Positions 9,182 through 19,234 of a DNA stretch of 64,000 nucleotides are shown here, piece by piece. The notes below the pieces were generated by a model. That model was not told the origin of the DNA and ran no database searches. It saw only the letters and a program-made list of their open reading frames with translations. Origin of the DNA: Bacteroidota bacterium (GTDB taxonomy: Bacteria > Bacteroidota > Bacteroidia > Chitinophagales > Saprospiraceae). Positions within the stretch are counted from its first letter, which is position 1; every line of letters starts with the position of its first letter. Location: positions 1 to 64,000 of the forward strand of contig JAHEAQ010000006.1 in NCBI GenBank assembly GCA_024642705.1, read 5' to 3'. Both the position numbers and the translations under genes were made by a program.

Positions 9182-9850
9182 TTAGAATCTAACCATTACA
9201 TACAACTTTGATGGAGCAGCTATTTGTGAATTCCACCTTATTAAAGTTTTCTGGGCATTTATTGCAGGATTAAACTGAAATTCCTCAGTTCTATTAGTAT
9301 AATTATACAACGTATAGAAACTGCCCTCTACCCCAAAATATAATTTTTGATTCAAATAATATTCAAAACCAAATATTGGACCTAGCCCGAAACCAAATGA
9401 CTTTTCAAATATTTTCGAAATATCAACTTCATTGCTTACTGTATTTTCCTCTTTTCCAAATTGACCAATCAAATCAATACCATAAAAAAAAGCAATTTTA
9501 TGTCCTAAATATTTCTTTTTTTCGACCCCAAATCTAGAATTTATGCTATAATTATTGAAAATCAACTGCTCAACATCTTTAAGATTATTATCTGAGTTGG
9601 CTAATGCCACTCCAAATCCAATTCGATAAGCATGGTTTTTACGATTAAACTTAAATACAAATGGAAATGACTCAGGGCTAACATCATTGTTTGTGTTTCC
9701 TAAAAAACTGGTTAATAAACTAGTCATGTTCAAACCTATGTCATTGGACTTTGGAAAACTCATACTTTCTTGACCATGTGCATTTATGAAAACATATAAA
9801 CAAAGTCCAATTACTAAAAAATATGTGTTTTTATGTTTAAAACCTTTCAT
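9182..9850 (-). CDS. Putative outer-membrane beta-barrel protein (tandem paralogue 2)
   Basis: A 222-residue exported protein with a signal peptide ending near NAHGQ (about residue 27). It has alternating hydrophobic strands and a terminal MVRF. DIGLNMTSLLTSFLG near the mature N-terminus matches GMNITGLINQ of the downstream gene, and GFGLGPIFGFEYYLNQKLYFGVEGSF matches GIGLGLGIEYFIFENLSLSTEG. The 3-bp gap between the genes indicates co-transcription, with this gene first. No catalytic motif is seen; size and strand pattern fit a small barrel of the porin-like families common in this phylum. Confidence 0.7.
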   Translation of the reverse strand: MKGFKHKNTYFLVIGLCLYVFINAHGQESMSFPKSNDIGLNMTSLLTSFLGNTNNDVSPESFPFVFKFNRKNHAYRIGFGVALANSDNNLKDVEQLIFNNYSINSRFGVEKKKYLGHKIAFFYGIDLIGQFGKEENTVSNEVDISKIFEKSFGFGLGPIFGFEYYLNQKLYFGVEGSFYTLYNYTNRTEEFQFNPAINAQKTLIRWNSQIAAPSKLYVMVRF

Positions 9851-10193
9851 TGAAGAAGTTCGCTTATTTTGGAATATTTTTGTTTGTAATAATTATAAAA
9901 CGTATGTTAAAATGATTTATATCTAAATGACTCAAAAAGTTGAGCTATTTCCAAGATAATTAGATCCATATGTCACTAGAATCAAAGAGCTTGGTAGAAC
10001 AAATAAAGAAAAAGCTGATGCAATAAAAATCACTAAAAGATATAGGAATTCATACTATTTTCTTTTATTTCTTTTCTAAATAAATATTCGGTCTAAAGCA
10101 AATTCAAGATAATAAACTTGAATGATTAATAATTAAATTTGAATATTTAGATGTTCTAAAAAATATTTTTTTCACATAATCTGATTTAAACTT
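9851..10193. other. Gene-free gap with a possible decayed small reading frame
   Basis: The gap separates divergent transcription units and must hold both promoters. On the plus strand a 50-codon frame from an ATG at 9927 to a stop at 10077 is interrupted only by a TAA at codon 11. Beyond that stop it reads DPYVTRIKELGRTNKEKADA and IKITKR, with coding-like composition. It could be a decayed gene fragment. I see no RNA gene here. Confidence 0.35.
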
Positions 10194-10874
10194 ATGATAT
10201 TCCCAATTGGAGATGATAATGTCAAAGGCGGTAGTGTTCCCTTTTTTAGTTATGCTTTAATTGGAATAAATATTTTAATTTTTGTTTTCCAAAAATCACT
10301 AGATCCTAATGCTTCATTTCAATTTTTATACAATTTTGGAGCTATACCCACTGAAATTATGGCAGGTAATGACTTTTCATCTTTGTTAACCAATATTTTT
10401 TTACATGGAGGCTGGCTACATTTGTTAGGAAATATGGTTTTTCTGTGGATTTTCGCAGACAATATTGAAGCGACAATCGGAAATTCGAAATTCATTATTT
10501 TTTATCTTCTGGGTGGCATAGTTGCTTCTTTTTCTCACGTTTTAATTAATCAAGGTTCACAAATTCCAAGTATAGGAGCAAGTGGAGCAATAGCCGCTAT
10601 TATGGGGGCATATCTTGTTATGTTCCCAAAATCAAGAATAAAAATTTTCTTTTTCTTCAAAATCATTTACCTATCTTCTTATATATTTTTTGGTTTATGG
10701 ATAGCTCAAAACATATTTTCTGGGCTTAAAGATTTGGATATTAATGCAGCTGACATTAGTGGTACCGCATGGTGGGCGCACATAGGTGGTTTTGCTTTCG
10801 GTGTTGCTTCAGGATTGTATTTTAAAAAAATGGGCTACCTCGAAGAAGTTTATGAATCAACTGATAAAGTTTAG
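10194..10874 (+). CDS. Rhomboid-family intramembrane serine protease
   Basis: A 226-residue polytopic membrane protease that cleaves transmembrane substrates within the bilayer. Signature elements are GGWLHLLGNMVFLWIFADNI (the conserved HxxxN region, about residues 65-84), the catalytic serine in IGASGAIAAI (S130), the following MFPKSRIK loop, and the catalytic His in WWAHIGGFAFG (H196). Hydrophobic segments account for about six membrane spans. It stands alone; nothing nearby identifies its substrate. The ATG is followed by IFPIGDDN, the usual N-terminus of this subgroup. Confidence 0.93.
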   Translation: MIFPIGDDNVKGGSVPFFSYALIGINILIFVFQKSLDPNASFQFLYNFGAIPTEIMAGNDFSSLLTNIFLHGGWLHLLGNMVFLWIFADNIEATIGNSKFIIFYLLGGIVASFSHVLINQGSQIPSIGASGAIAAIMGAYLVMFPKSRIKIFFFFKIIYLSSYIFFGLWIAQNIFSGLKDLDINAADISGTAWWAHIGGFAFGVASGLYFKKMGYLEEVYESTDKV

Positions 10875-11109
10875 AACTATTAGCTTAATTCCGAATATCA
10901 ATTAATTTAACAAATTGATATTCTTCAGAAATTATTTAATATATTAACGCAACCAAAAAATCATTCTTTTTAAATGTAAGAAATCAATTTTCTTTTATTA
11001 ATTCATTTGAAAAGATGTTTTAAAATAAATATATTCTTCATATTTATATCCAAATGAAGTAACATTCAATAGTTTTAAAAAATTGAGCATATTAAGTGAA
11101 ATTTAACCG

Positions 11110-13017
11110 ATGAATAAAAAAGTAAAATCATATAGTCTATTTTCCGATTTTGACATAGCCTTGTTTAAAAGCGGCAAACATTATAAATTATATGAGAAAT
11201 TTGGCGCGCATTTGATTAATCATGAAGGTAGTGATGGAGTTTATTTTGCTGTTTATGCTCCTAGCGCAAGTCATGTTGAAGTTGTAGGAAGTTTTAACAG
11301 CTGGAATGGCGACGGTTATGGATTAGATGTTCGTTGGGACAGTTCAGGAATTTGGGAAGGTTTTATTCCAGATGTCAAAGAGGGCGATTTTTATAAATAT
11401 AGAATTGTTTCTCATAAAGACCATAAGATTAGAATCAAAGCGGATCCATATGCTTTCAAAACGGAAATGATGCCTAAGTCAGCATCGGTTGTGTGGAAAG
11501 ATGATTTTAATTGGAAAGACAAAACATGGATGACTAAAAATAGGTTGGTTAAAAATCATTTAAATGCGCCGTTTTCAATATATGAAGTTCATGTTGGTAG
11601 CTGGCGAAAAAAAGATGGTCGTTCCTTGCATTATTCTGAGATGGCCGTCGAATTAGTTGACTATGTCAAAGAAATGGGATTTACGCATGTAGAATTTATG
11701 CCAATTACAGAACACCCATATTACCCTTCCTGGGGATATTTGTCGACTTCATTCTTTGCGCCTACCAGCAGATATGGGGAACCTGAGGAACTAATGCTAT
11801 TAATTGACGAATTTCATAAAGAGGGAATTAGTGTAATTATGGATTGGGTGCCTGCACATTTTCCAAATGATGAATTTGCACTTGCCGATTTTGACGGATC
11901 TTGTATTTATGAACATTTTGATATTCAGAAAGGGTTTCATCCAGATTGGAATAGTTTAATTTTTAATTATGAGAGATCTGAAGTAAGATCATTCCTTATT
12001 TCTAGCGCTTTCTATTGGCTTGAACGTTATCATTTAGATGGATTGAGAGTTGATGCAGTTTCTTCAATGTTGTATCTTGATTATTCCCGGGAAGAAAGTC
12101 AATGGTCGCCAAATATTTATGGCGGTAACGAATATCTTGCCGCTATCAGCTTCCTCAAAGAACTAAATATTGCAACTTATAGCTCTTTTCCAGGAATCCA
12201 AATGATTGCAGAAGAGTCAACTGCATACCCAGGAGTAACGAAACCTGTTCACCATGGAGGTTTAGGTTTCGGAATGAAATGGATGATGGGCTGGATGAAT
12301 GACACTTTAGAATATTTTTCCAAAGATCCTATTTATCGTAAATTCCATCACAATTCAGCTAGCTTTTCTTTGACCTATGCTTTTTCTGAGAATTTTCTAC
12401 TTCCATTATCCCATGATGAGGTAGTTCATGGTAAAAATGCAATTGCTCGAAAAATGCCAGGCGATGATTGGCAAAAATTTGCAAATCTAAGATTGCTTTA
12501 TTCTTACATGTTTACACATCCTGGAAACAAACTTTTGTTTATGGGAAATGAAATCGGCCAAACTTCAGAATGGAATTTCAATGAAAGCATTCAATGGGGG
12601 TTGCTAGATTATCTTCCTCATCAAGGTATCCAGAAATTAATAAAAGAACTAAACAAATTATTCAAAAAAGAAAAACCTTTGAACGCTCATAATTTTTCAC
12701 AAGAGGGTTTTGAATGGATTTCATACGATGATAATGCAAACTGTGTGCTTGCATATCTCCGTAAAGATGGAAAAAATGAATTGGTAGTTGTTTGCAATTT
12801 TACTCCTCAGGTACTCTTCGAATACAAAATTGGAGTTACAAAACCTGGAACTTATAAAGTGCTTCTGAACTCTGACGATATAAAATATTCAGGAAGTGGA
12901 ATAGTCGAAACTAAAAAATTTATTGCCACAGAAATTGCCTCTCATAACAAAAAATATTCTTTAGATTTAGCTCTTCCTCCATTAGGAACATTAATATTAA
13001 AACTTGATAAGAAATGA
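11110..13017 (+). CDS. glgB: 1,4-alpha-glucan branching enzyme
   Basis: Introduces alpha-1,6 branches into glycogen. The protein has 635 residues: an N-terminal CBM48-type domain (about 30-120, VYFAVYAPSASHVEVVGSFN), a GH13 barrel and a C-terminal all-beta domain. Catalytic residues are visible: nucleophile D315 in GLRVDAV, acid/base E368 in IAEESTAYPG and the stabilising D436 in LSHDEVVHGK. It is the first gene of the glycogen operon and overlaps glgA by 4 bp (ATGA). Its length matches short bacterial GlgB enzymes with one N-terminal module. Confidence 0.97.
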   Translation: MNKKVKSYSLFSDFDIALFKSGKHYKLYEKFGAHLINHEGSDGVYFAVYAPSASHVEVVGSFNSWNGDGYGLDVRWDSSGIWEGFIPDVKEGDFYKYRIVSHKDHKIRIKADPYAFKTEMMPKSASVVWKDDFNWKDKTWMTKNRLVKNHLNAPFSIYEVHVGSWRKKDGRSLHYSEMAVELVDYVKEMGFTHVEFMPITEHPYYPSWGYLSTSFFAPTSRYGEPEELMLLIDEFHKEGISVIMDWVPAHFPNDEFALADFDGSCIYEHFDIQKGFHPDWNSLIFNYERSEVRSFLISSAFYWLERYHLDGLRVDAVSSMLYLDYSREESQWSPNIYGGNEYLAAISFLKELNIATYSSFPGIQMIAEESTAYPGVTKPVHHGGLGFGMKWMMGWMNDTLEYFSKDPIYRKFHHNSASFSLTYAFSENFLLPLSHDEVVHGKNAIARKMPGDDWQKFANLRLLYSYMFTHPGNKLLFMGNEIGQTSEWNFNESIQWGLLDYLPHQGIQKLIKELNKLFKKEKPLNAHNFSQEGFEWISYDDNANCVLAYLRKDGKNELVVVCNFTPQVLFEYKIGVTKPGTYKVLLNSDDIKYSGSGIVETKKFIATEIASHNKKYSLDLALPPLGTLILKLDKK

Positions 13018-14432
13018 AAGTGCTGCATGTAAGTATGGAATGTTATCCTGCTGCTAAAGCTGGTGGTATGGGAGATGTGGTCGGATCACTTCCAATATAT
13101 CTCAATAAAATAGGAATAAATAGTTCTGTTATCATTCCAAAATATAATTTGCCTTGGTTCAGAGATAAAAAGTATACTCATGTATTTTCAGGAAGTTTTG
13201 TGCAGTTTAGGGATTTAATAAATTTTACGGTTGAAAAAGTAGAAACAGATGAGTTAGGATTTGATTTTTATTGTATTTCTATTCCAGGAAAATTTGATAG
13301 AAACTCCATTTATTTGGATACTGATGGAGAAGGATACAGAGATGAACCTGAAAGAAATATCGCATTCCAGAGATCCGTTTTAGATTGGTTAAATGATAAA
13401 AGCTCAAATTTTGACTTAATACATTGTCACGATCATATGACTGGCCTGATTCCATTTTTAATGTCTCATGGAAATGCTTACAGTAAATTACGCAGAATAC
13501 CTACGTTTTTTAGTATTCACAATGCTGCATATTATGGAAGATTCAATTGGAATTATAAATACTTATTGCCCGATTATGACCATCAATATGAAGGATTATT
13601 AGATTGGGATGACAATATACATTCATTGGCATGTGCTGTGAAATGTGCTTGGAAAGTAAATACTGTATCCCCAAGTTATATGAAAGAAATCCAACAAATG
13701 GATAATAGTCTTTCTTTATTATTCCGACACGAAAATGAGAAATGCATAGGAATCCTTAATGGTATTGACAACGAAGTTTGGGATCCAAAAACTGATACAT
13801 TAGTAAAATATAACCGCAAAAACACTTGGGCTGACTTTAAAATTAAAAACAAACAAATATTCGCAGATGAATATGGTTTAGATCCTTCGTTGCCTTGGAT
13901 TTCATTTATTGGAAGGTTCAGTGAACAAAAAGGTGTGGATACTATTCCTCTTGCTGTTATTGAATTGTACAGAAGACAAAAAAATGCATGCTTTATTATT
14001 CTTGGGAATGGAAGCAAATACCTTGAACACCAGATTATGAATTTAGACACACCAGGAAGAGTAAAAACTTTTATAATGTACAATGAAGGAATAGCACATC
14101 AAATTTATGCTTCGTCTGATTTTATTATAATGCCTTCCAGATTTGAGCCTTGTGGATTAAATCAAATGTTTGCAATGAGATATGGAGCTGTTCCAATTGT
14201 AAGAGCGACAGGAGGATTAATTGATACCGTTGTAGAATCTACTGTCAATGGAACTGGTTTTTCTTATGCAAATGCAACTGCTCTAGAATTGGTAGAAGCT
14301 ATGGAAAGAGCAATATATACCTATAGTGACGATCTAAATTTCCCTAAATTAAGAGAACGTTGCGTAAGACAAAATTTTTCGTGGGAGCATTCTGCGGAAC
14401 AATATGCTAATGAATACAAAAAATTAATATAA
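13014..14432 (+). CDS. glgA: Glycogen synthase (ADP-glucose, GT5)
   Basis: Extends alpha-1,4-glucan chains using ADP-glucose. The 472 residues form the two Rossmann lobes of GT5. The N-terminal loop reads KAGGMGDVVGSLP, corresponding to the ADP-glucose-binding KxGGL motif with Met in place of Leu. The C-terminal lobe has FIGRFSEQKGVD and the PSRFEPCGLNQMFAMRYGAV element with the catalytic Glu. It starts inside the glgB stop (ATGA) and its TAA overlaps the ATG of glgC, indicating translational coupling. ADP-glucose specificity is also supported by the adjacent glgC. Confidence 0.96.
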   Translation: MKVLHVSMECYPAAKAGGMGDVVGSLPIYLNKIGINSSVIIPKYNLPWFRDKKYTHVFSGSFVQFRDLINFTVEKVETDELGFDFYCISIPGKFDRNSIYLDTDGEGYRDEPERNIAFQRSVLDWLNDKSSNFDLIHCHDHMTGLIPFLMSHGNAYSKLRRIPTFFSIHNAAYYGRFNWNYKYLLPDYDHQYEGLLDWDDNIHSLACAVKCAWKVNTVSPSYMKEIQQMDNSLSLLFRHENEKCIGILNGIDNEVWDPKTDTLVKYNRKNTWADFKIKNKQIFADEYGLDPSLPWISFIGRFSEQKGVDTIPLAVIELYRRQKNACFIILGNGSKYLEHQIMNLDTPGRVKTFIMYNEGIAHQIYASSDFIIMPSRFEPCGLNQMFAMRYGAVPIVRATGGLIDTVVESTVNGTGFSYANATALELVEAMERAIYTYSDDLNFPKLRERCVRQNFSWEHSAEQYANEYKKLI

Positions 14433-15718
14433 TGGTAGACAAAACAATTGCAATAATACTCGGAGGAGGATCGGGTACTCGGCTTTATCCACTTACAAAA
14501 AATCGTTCTAAACCTGCCGTACCTCTCGGCGGAAAATACAGGCTAATTGATATTCCAGTTAGTAATTGTCTTAATTCTAAGCTGCAAAGAATTTATGTAT
14601 TAACACAATTTAATTCAGCTTCATTAAATAAGCATGTTACCAATACGTATCATTTTGACATATTTTCGAAAGGATTTGTAGATATTCTTGCTGCAGAGCA
14701 AACATTGGAAAATTCAGAATGGTTTCAGGGAACAGCAGATGCTGTAAAACAGGTTCTTCCCCGAATCAATCACCAGGATCATGAATACATCATTATTCTT
14801 TCAGGCGATCAATTGTATCAAATGGATCTCAGGACAATCATAGATTGGCATGTGAGTTCTGGTTCTGATGTGACTATAGGAACAATTCCTGTGGATGCCG
14901 AGGATGCTCCAGGATTTGGTATCATGAAAGTTGATGCCAATTCGATGATCCAAGATTTTACAGAAAAACCAGGACCTGACATACTTAATAAATGGACTTC
15001 TCCACTGGAAGAAAAATATACCAGTCAAGGAAAAAATTACTTGGCTTCGATGGGTATTTATGTATTTAGTAAAAAAGCAATGAAAGATCTTTTTGAAGAA
15101 ATGCCAGATGCTACTGACTTTGGTAAAGATTATATTCCTCTTGCAGTAAATAGCGATAAATATATTGTTTCAAGTTTTCCTTTTGGTGGATATTGGTCAG
15201 ATATTGGAACCATCAAATCTTACTATGCTGCAAACTTGATGTTAACTGATTTTTTACCAGTTTTTAATTTGTATAGTAATGATTCCCCCGTATATACAAG
15301 AGCTAGGATGTTAGCTCCTTCTAAAATATTTAATTCAAGAATTAACCACACAATAGTTTCAGAAGGATGCATCATCCATGCAGAATTCATTGAAAATTCT
15401 CTTATTGGTATTAGAGCTAGAATCGGCCCAAGAACTACCATCAAGGATTCCATCGTTTTTGGAAATGATTATTATCAAAAATTGGAAGACATCTCAGAAG
15501 AATCTCAACAAAAATTGTTAGGAATTGGAAAAGATTGTCATTTAGATAGAACAATTATTGAGAAAAATGTGAAAATTGGCAACTTTGTTGACATTATCGG
15601 TGGAGAACATTTAAAAGATGCGGAGACTGATACTTACTGTATAAGAGAAGGAATTGTCATTGTCAAAAAAGGTGCTGTAATTGCAGATAATGTGAAAATT
15701 GGATCCTTGAAATATTGA
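14432..15718 (+). CDS. glgC: Glucose-1-phosphate adenylyltransferase (ADP-glucose pyrophosphorylase)
   Basis: Makes ADP-glucose from ATP and glucose-1-phosphate, the committed step of glycogen synthesis. The 428 residues start with the nucleotidyltransferase motif ILGGGSGTRLYPLTKNRSKP, then AVPLGGKYRLIDIPVSNCLN. The sugar-phosphate site FTEKPG and FPFGGYWSDIGTI are present, and the last third is a left-handed beta-helix. The enzyme is allosteric in other bacteria. The gene is translationally coupled to glgA (TAATG) and closes the three-gene operon with a strong hairpin terminator. Confidence 0.97.
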   Translation: MVDKTIAIILGGGSGTRLYPLTKNRSKPAVPLGGKYRLIDIPVSNCLNSKLQRIYVLTQFNSASLNKHVTNTYHFDIFSKGFVDILAAEQTLENSEWFQGTADAVKQVLPRINHQDHEYIIILSGDQLYQMDLRTIIDWHVSSGSDVTIGTIPVDAEDAPGFGIMKVDANSMIQDFTEKPGPDILNKWTSPLEEKYTSQGKNYLASMGIYVFSKKAMKDLFEEMPDATDFGKDYIPLAVNSDKYIVSSFPFGGYWSDIGTIKSYYAANLMLTDFLPVFNLYSNDSPVYTRARMLAPSKIFNSRINHTIVSEGCIIHAEFIENSLIGIRARIGPRTTIKDSIVFGNDYYQKLEDISEESQQKLLGIGKDCHLDRTIIEKNVKIGNFVDIIGGEHLKDAETDTYCIREGIVIVKKGAVIADNVKIGSLKY

Positions 15719-15743
15719 TCATTACCTATTATATTAATATTTG

Positions 15744-15792
15744 GACCATGAATATTTTCCATTTAATATCGAAATATTCATGGTCTTTTTAT
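15744..15792 (+). terminator. Rho-independent terminator of the glgBAC operon
   Basis: GACCATGAATATTT and AAATATTCATGGTC make a 14-bp perfect stem around a 14-nt loop, followed by TTTTT. It lies 26 bp after the glgC stop codon. Confidence 0.9.
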
Positions 15793-15987
15793 TATAATTT
15801 ATCAATTTCAAAATATTTATAGTCATTTATTTTTTTGAATCTCATCTTAAGTTGACCAATATACATTAACTTTAAGTGAACATTTTCTGGGTATTTTCTT
15901 TAGTTTGAATTAAATGTGTTTATTATTGCCATTCGAAAACAATTTTGACTTAATTAGTCCTTATCAACATCAACCAAATTTGGATCT

Positions 15988-18405
15988 ATGTTAGAACTTA
16001 CAGATGCTCACCATCATAGAGTTCATTATGAATCGTTTGAAAAATATCCAGGAACCTTTGTTTCTTTTGAAATAAAAGACCACTGGATAGATATTTTTGC
16101 AGATAATAATTCAATATTAAGAATTTACATCTTAACCAACCAAATTATAAGATTTAGATACGCTGTAAATTCTTTCTTTCCTCCTGATTTTTCGTATGCT
16201 ATAGACCCTAGTTTTACTCCTGAATATCCAACATTTAGATTTCTGGAAAAAAAAGATTTTTTAATTATTAAAACGACCAAGATTAAAATTGTTATCCATA
16301 AAAAACATTTACTAGTGAATGTTTATGATTTGAAAAACAATTTACTTTCTGCAGACGAAAAAGGATTTCATTGGGAAAATGACTTAAAAAATGGTGGCGA
16401 AGTTGTGAAAATGAGTAAATATACTTTTCAAGATGAATCATTTTTTGGACTAGGTGATAAAACAAGTTTACAAAACATAAAAGGAAAAAGATTTACCATG
16501 TGGGGAACTGATCAATTCGGTTACAAAGCTGATACAGATCCACTTTACAAGAATATCAACCTAACCTACAGTACTCGAAAAAATAAAACTTTTGCAATAT
16601 TTTTTGATAACACTTTCAGAACATATTATGACCTTGGGTACGAAAGAAATAATATTTATAGTTTTTGGTCAGAAGGTGGCGAAATGAATTATTATTTTCT
16701 TTATGGTGAAGATTTATTAAATGTTTCAGCTCAATATGCCTTGCTAACTGGAAAAGCTGAAATGCCACCAATGTGGGCTCTTGGTTATCAGCAATGCAAA
16801 TGGTCTTATTATCCAGAGCAGAAAGTTAAAGAAATAACCTCAAAATTAAGGGAAGTCAAGATTCCATGCGATTCAATATACCTGGATATCGATTATATGG
16901 AAGGATTTCGATGCTTCACTTGGGATAAAGAAAAATTTCCAAATCCCAAAAAAATGATTAGCGAACTAAAAGAAAATGGATTCAAAACTGTCGCTATCAT
17001 TGATCCGGGGATTAAAATTGATTCAGATTATCAGATTTTTAAAGAGGGCATTGAAAATGAATATTTCTGTAAAAGAACGGATGGTCCTTATGCCCAAGGA
17101 AGAGTTTGGCCTGGCGAATGTTATTTCCCAGATTTTACAAACCCAGAAGTGAGAGAATGGTGGGCAGGGTTATTTCAAGATTTAATTGAAAACATTGGTT
17201 TGGCTGGAATTTGGAACGACATGAATGAACCAGCAATATTTGATGTTCCTTCTAAAACCCTGCCTATGGATGTGAGGCATGACTATGATGGTCACCCATG
17301 CAGTCATAGAAAAGCACACAATATTTACGGCATGCAAATGACAAGAGCCACTGCTGAAGGAGTCAAAAGATTTGGAGGAAATAAAAGACCTTTGCTTATA
17401 ACTAGGTCTGGCTCGGCAGGTATGCAAAGATTTACAAGTGTTTGGACCGGTGATAATTTAGCCAGTTGGGAACATCTATTTATTGCACATATGCAAACCT
17501 TAAGATTAAGTATTAGCGGCGTTTCATTTTGTGGGTCTGATGTTGGAGGATTTATTGACCAACCTGACGGAGAGCTTTTTGTACGGTGGATGCAATTAGC
17601 TATTTTTCATCCCTTTTTTAGAAACCATTCTTCTGGTGATCATGGTGACCAAGAGCCATGGTCTTTTGGAGATGAATATCTCGCATTGGTAAGAAAAGCA
17701 ATAGAAACTAGATATGCTTTATTACCATACATGTATACTTGCTTTTATGATCATTGCATTACTGGAAAACCAATTTTAAGACCTCTTGCATTTTCGAATA
17801 TTGAAAATGAATCTAATATTATCAACAACAATCAAGAAGCCTTTCTTGGTGATCACTTAATTTTCAGTCCAGTATTTAAAAAAGGCACATTAAGCAAAAG
17901 TGTCTTTCTACCAAAAGGTTTTTGGTACGATTACATGGATAATAAACTTTATTCTGGAAATGCAATTTATGAAATTGATGCAAAACTTGATAAAATTCCT
18001 GTTTTTGCCCGAGCAGGGTCAGTGATTCCAAATTTTCATGTTATGCAATACGTTGGTGAAAAGAAAATTAATGAAGTCATTCTCAAAATATTTGTTGGAA
18101 AAGGGAAAACTCGAAGTCAATTTTACCATGATGATCTAGATGGTAATCAATATAAAGAAGGCCAATACAGACATACTATTTTCGAAACTGAACGAAAGGC
18201 AAATTGTTTTTTCATTCAACAATCATTTAACCTTGATTATGAGCCTAGTTATATTAAATATTTGATTCAAATAATTGGGGTGCCTAATCGCAATCTAACT
18301 ATCGAAATTGATGGGCAATTAATTCCAAAATATGCTTCTATTGAAAAAAATATAATAGAAATATCTGCCCAACGAGATTTCAAAATGATTGGAATACAAT
18401 TTTAA
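15988..18405 (+). CDS. Glycoside hydrolase family 31 alpha-glucosidase
   Basis: An 805-residue enzyme that releases alpha-linked glucose from the non-reducing ends of oligosaccharides. The N-terminal galactose-mutarotase-like domain is followed by a GH31 barrel with the nucleophile D411 in GIWNDMNEPAIF and the acid/base D489 in SVWTGDNLASW. The conserved FRNHSSGDHGDQEPW and PLLITRSGSAGMQRF segments are present, and beta-sandwich domains follow. There is no signal peptide, so it probably acts on cytoplasmic malto-oligosaccharides or glycogen fragments, consistent with its place after glgBAC. Other GH31 activities (alpha-xylosidase, transglucosidase) cannot be excluded by sequence alone. Confidence 0.93.
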   Translation: MLELTDAHHHRVHYESFEKYPGTFVSFEIKDHWIDIFADNNSILRIYILTNQIIRFRYAVNSFFPPDFSYAIDPSFTPEYPTFRFLEKKDFLIIKTTKIKIVIHKKHLLVNVYDLKNNLLSADEKGFHWENDLKNGGEVVKMSKYTFQDESFFGLGDKTSLQNIKGKRFTMWGTDQFGYKADTDPLYKNINLTYSTRKNKTFAIFFDNTFRTYYDLGYERNNIYSFWSEGGEMNYYFLYGEDLLNVSAQYALLTGKAEMPPMWALGYQQCKWSYYPEQKVKEITSKLREVKIPCDSIYLDIDYMEGFRCFTWDKEKFPNPKKMISELKENGFKTVAIIDPGIKIDSDYQIFKEGIENEYFCKRTDGPYAQGRVWPGECYFPDFTNPEVREWWAGLFQDLIENIGLAGIWNDMNEPAIFDVPSKTLPMDVRHDYDGHPCSHRKAHNIYGMQMTRATAEGVKRFGGNKRPLLITRSGSAGMQRFTSVWTGDNLASWEHLFIAHMQTLRLSISGVSFCGSDVGGFIDQPDGELFVRWMQLAIFHPFFRNHSSGDHGDQEPWSFGDEYLALVRKAIETRYALLPYMYTCFYDHCITGKPILRPLAFSNIENESNIINNNQEAFLGDHLIFSPVFKKGTLSKSVFLPKGFWYDYMDNKLYSGNAIYEIDAKLDKIPVFARAGSVIPNFHVMQYVGEKKINEVILKIFVGKGKTRSQFYHDDLDGNQYKEGQYRHTIFETERKANCFFIQQSFNLDYEPSYIKYLIQIIGVPNRNLTIEIDGQLIPKYASIEKNIIEISAQRDFKMIGIQF

Positions 18406-18409
18406 AAGC

Positions 18410-19189
18410 ATGATTAAAAATATATTTTTTTTCTTTTGTTTAGCAATCCTCCTTACTTCTTGCTCAAATAAGAAAGGAGAGCTTAATTTAGACCTTTATA
18501 AATCAATACCATTTGAATTTCAAAATGTGCTTAAAGCGCATGGTGGTCTTGATAAATGGCAAAGTATGGCATCTCTAACTTTTAATTTTACGCGAGGTGA
18601 AAAAAAAGAAATACATCAAATAGATCTCAAGTCCAGAAAAACAAGAATTGATTCTGATGATTTCAGTATTATTTATGATGGATTAGATGTATGGGTCAGC
18701 CCAAATAAAGAGGCATTTCCCGGATCTTCCGCAAGATTTTATCATAATTTAATGTTTTATTTTTATGCAATGCCTTTTGTATTAGCAGATCCTGGAATTC
18801 AATACACAAATCTTGAGCCCAAAGAAATTTTAGGAAAAATGTTTAATCGGATAAGTATAAAATATGATTCGGGTATTGGCGATGCGCCTGATGATGAATA
18901 TATAATTTGCTTTGATCCAGAAACAAATAAAATGGAATGGTTATTTTATACTGTAACTTATTTTTCAAAAGAAAAAGGAAATAGTTATAATGCCATTCAT
19001 TATGATAAATGGGGAGTTCAAAATGGTCTTTTACTACCTGAAACAATGGCTGGATTCAAAACAAACATTGAAGGAATTGGCGATAAAAGATATGAAAACA
19101 TTTTCGAAAATATAAAAATAACTTCTGACCCTCTTGACCAAAATATTTTTAAAATTCCTGAATCAGCAGAAATAGATAGTCTGAAATAA
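18410..19189 (+). CDS. Lipoprotein of unknown function
   Basis: A 259-residue predicted lipoprotein with a leader of Phe/Leu and the lipobox LLTSC. The ATG at 18410 lies 4 bp after the GH31 stop; the open frame extends to a TTG inside GH31, but the ATG gives the proper leader. The mature part begins with VLKAHGGLDKWQSMASLTFN, a pattern seen in exported LolA/outer-membrane-lipoprotein-sorting-like proteins of this phylum (compare HGGxxKW starts). It continues as a beta-rich domain (RISIKYDSGIGDAPDDEYII, KMEWLFYTVTYF). It is probably co-transcribed with GH31. The function is unknown. Confidence 0.78.
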   Translation: MIKNIFFFFCLAILLTSCSNKKGELNLDLYKSIPFEFQNVLKAHGGLDKWQSMASLTFNFTRGEKKEIHQIDLKSRKTRIDSDDFSIIYDGLDVWVSPNKEAFPGSSARFYHNLMFYFYAMPFVLADPGIQYTNLEPKEILGKMFNRISIKYDSGIGDAPDDEYIICFDPETNKMEWLFYTVTYFSKEKGNSYNAIHYDKWGVQNGLLLPETMAGFKTNIEGIGDKRYENIFENIKITSDPLDQNIFKIPESAEIDSLK

Positions 19190-19234
19190 TTCGCTTGTAA
19201 CTTGTTATTGCTTAAATTTCAAACTATTGATACC

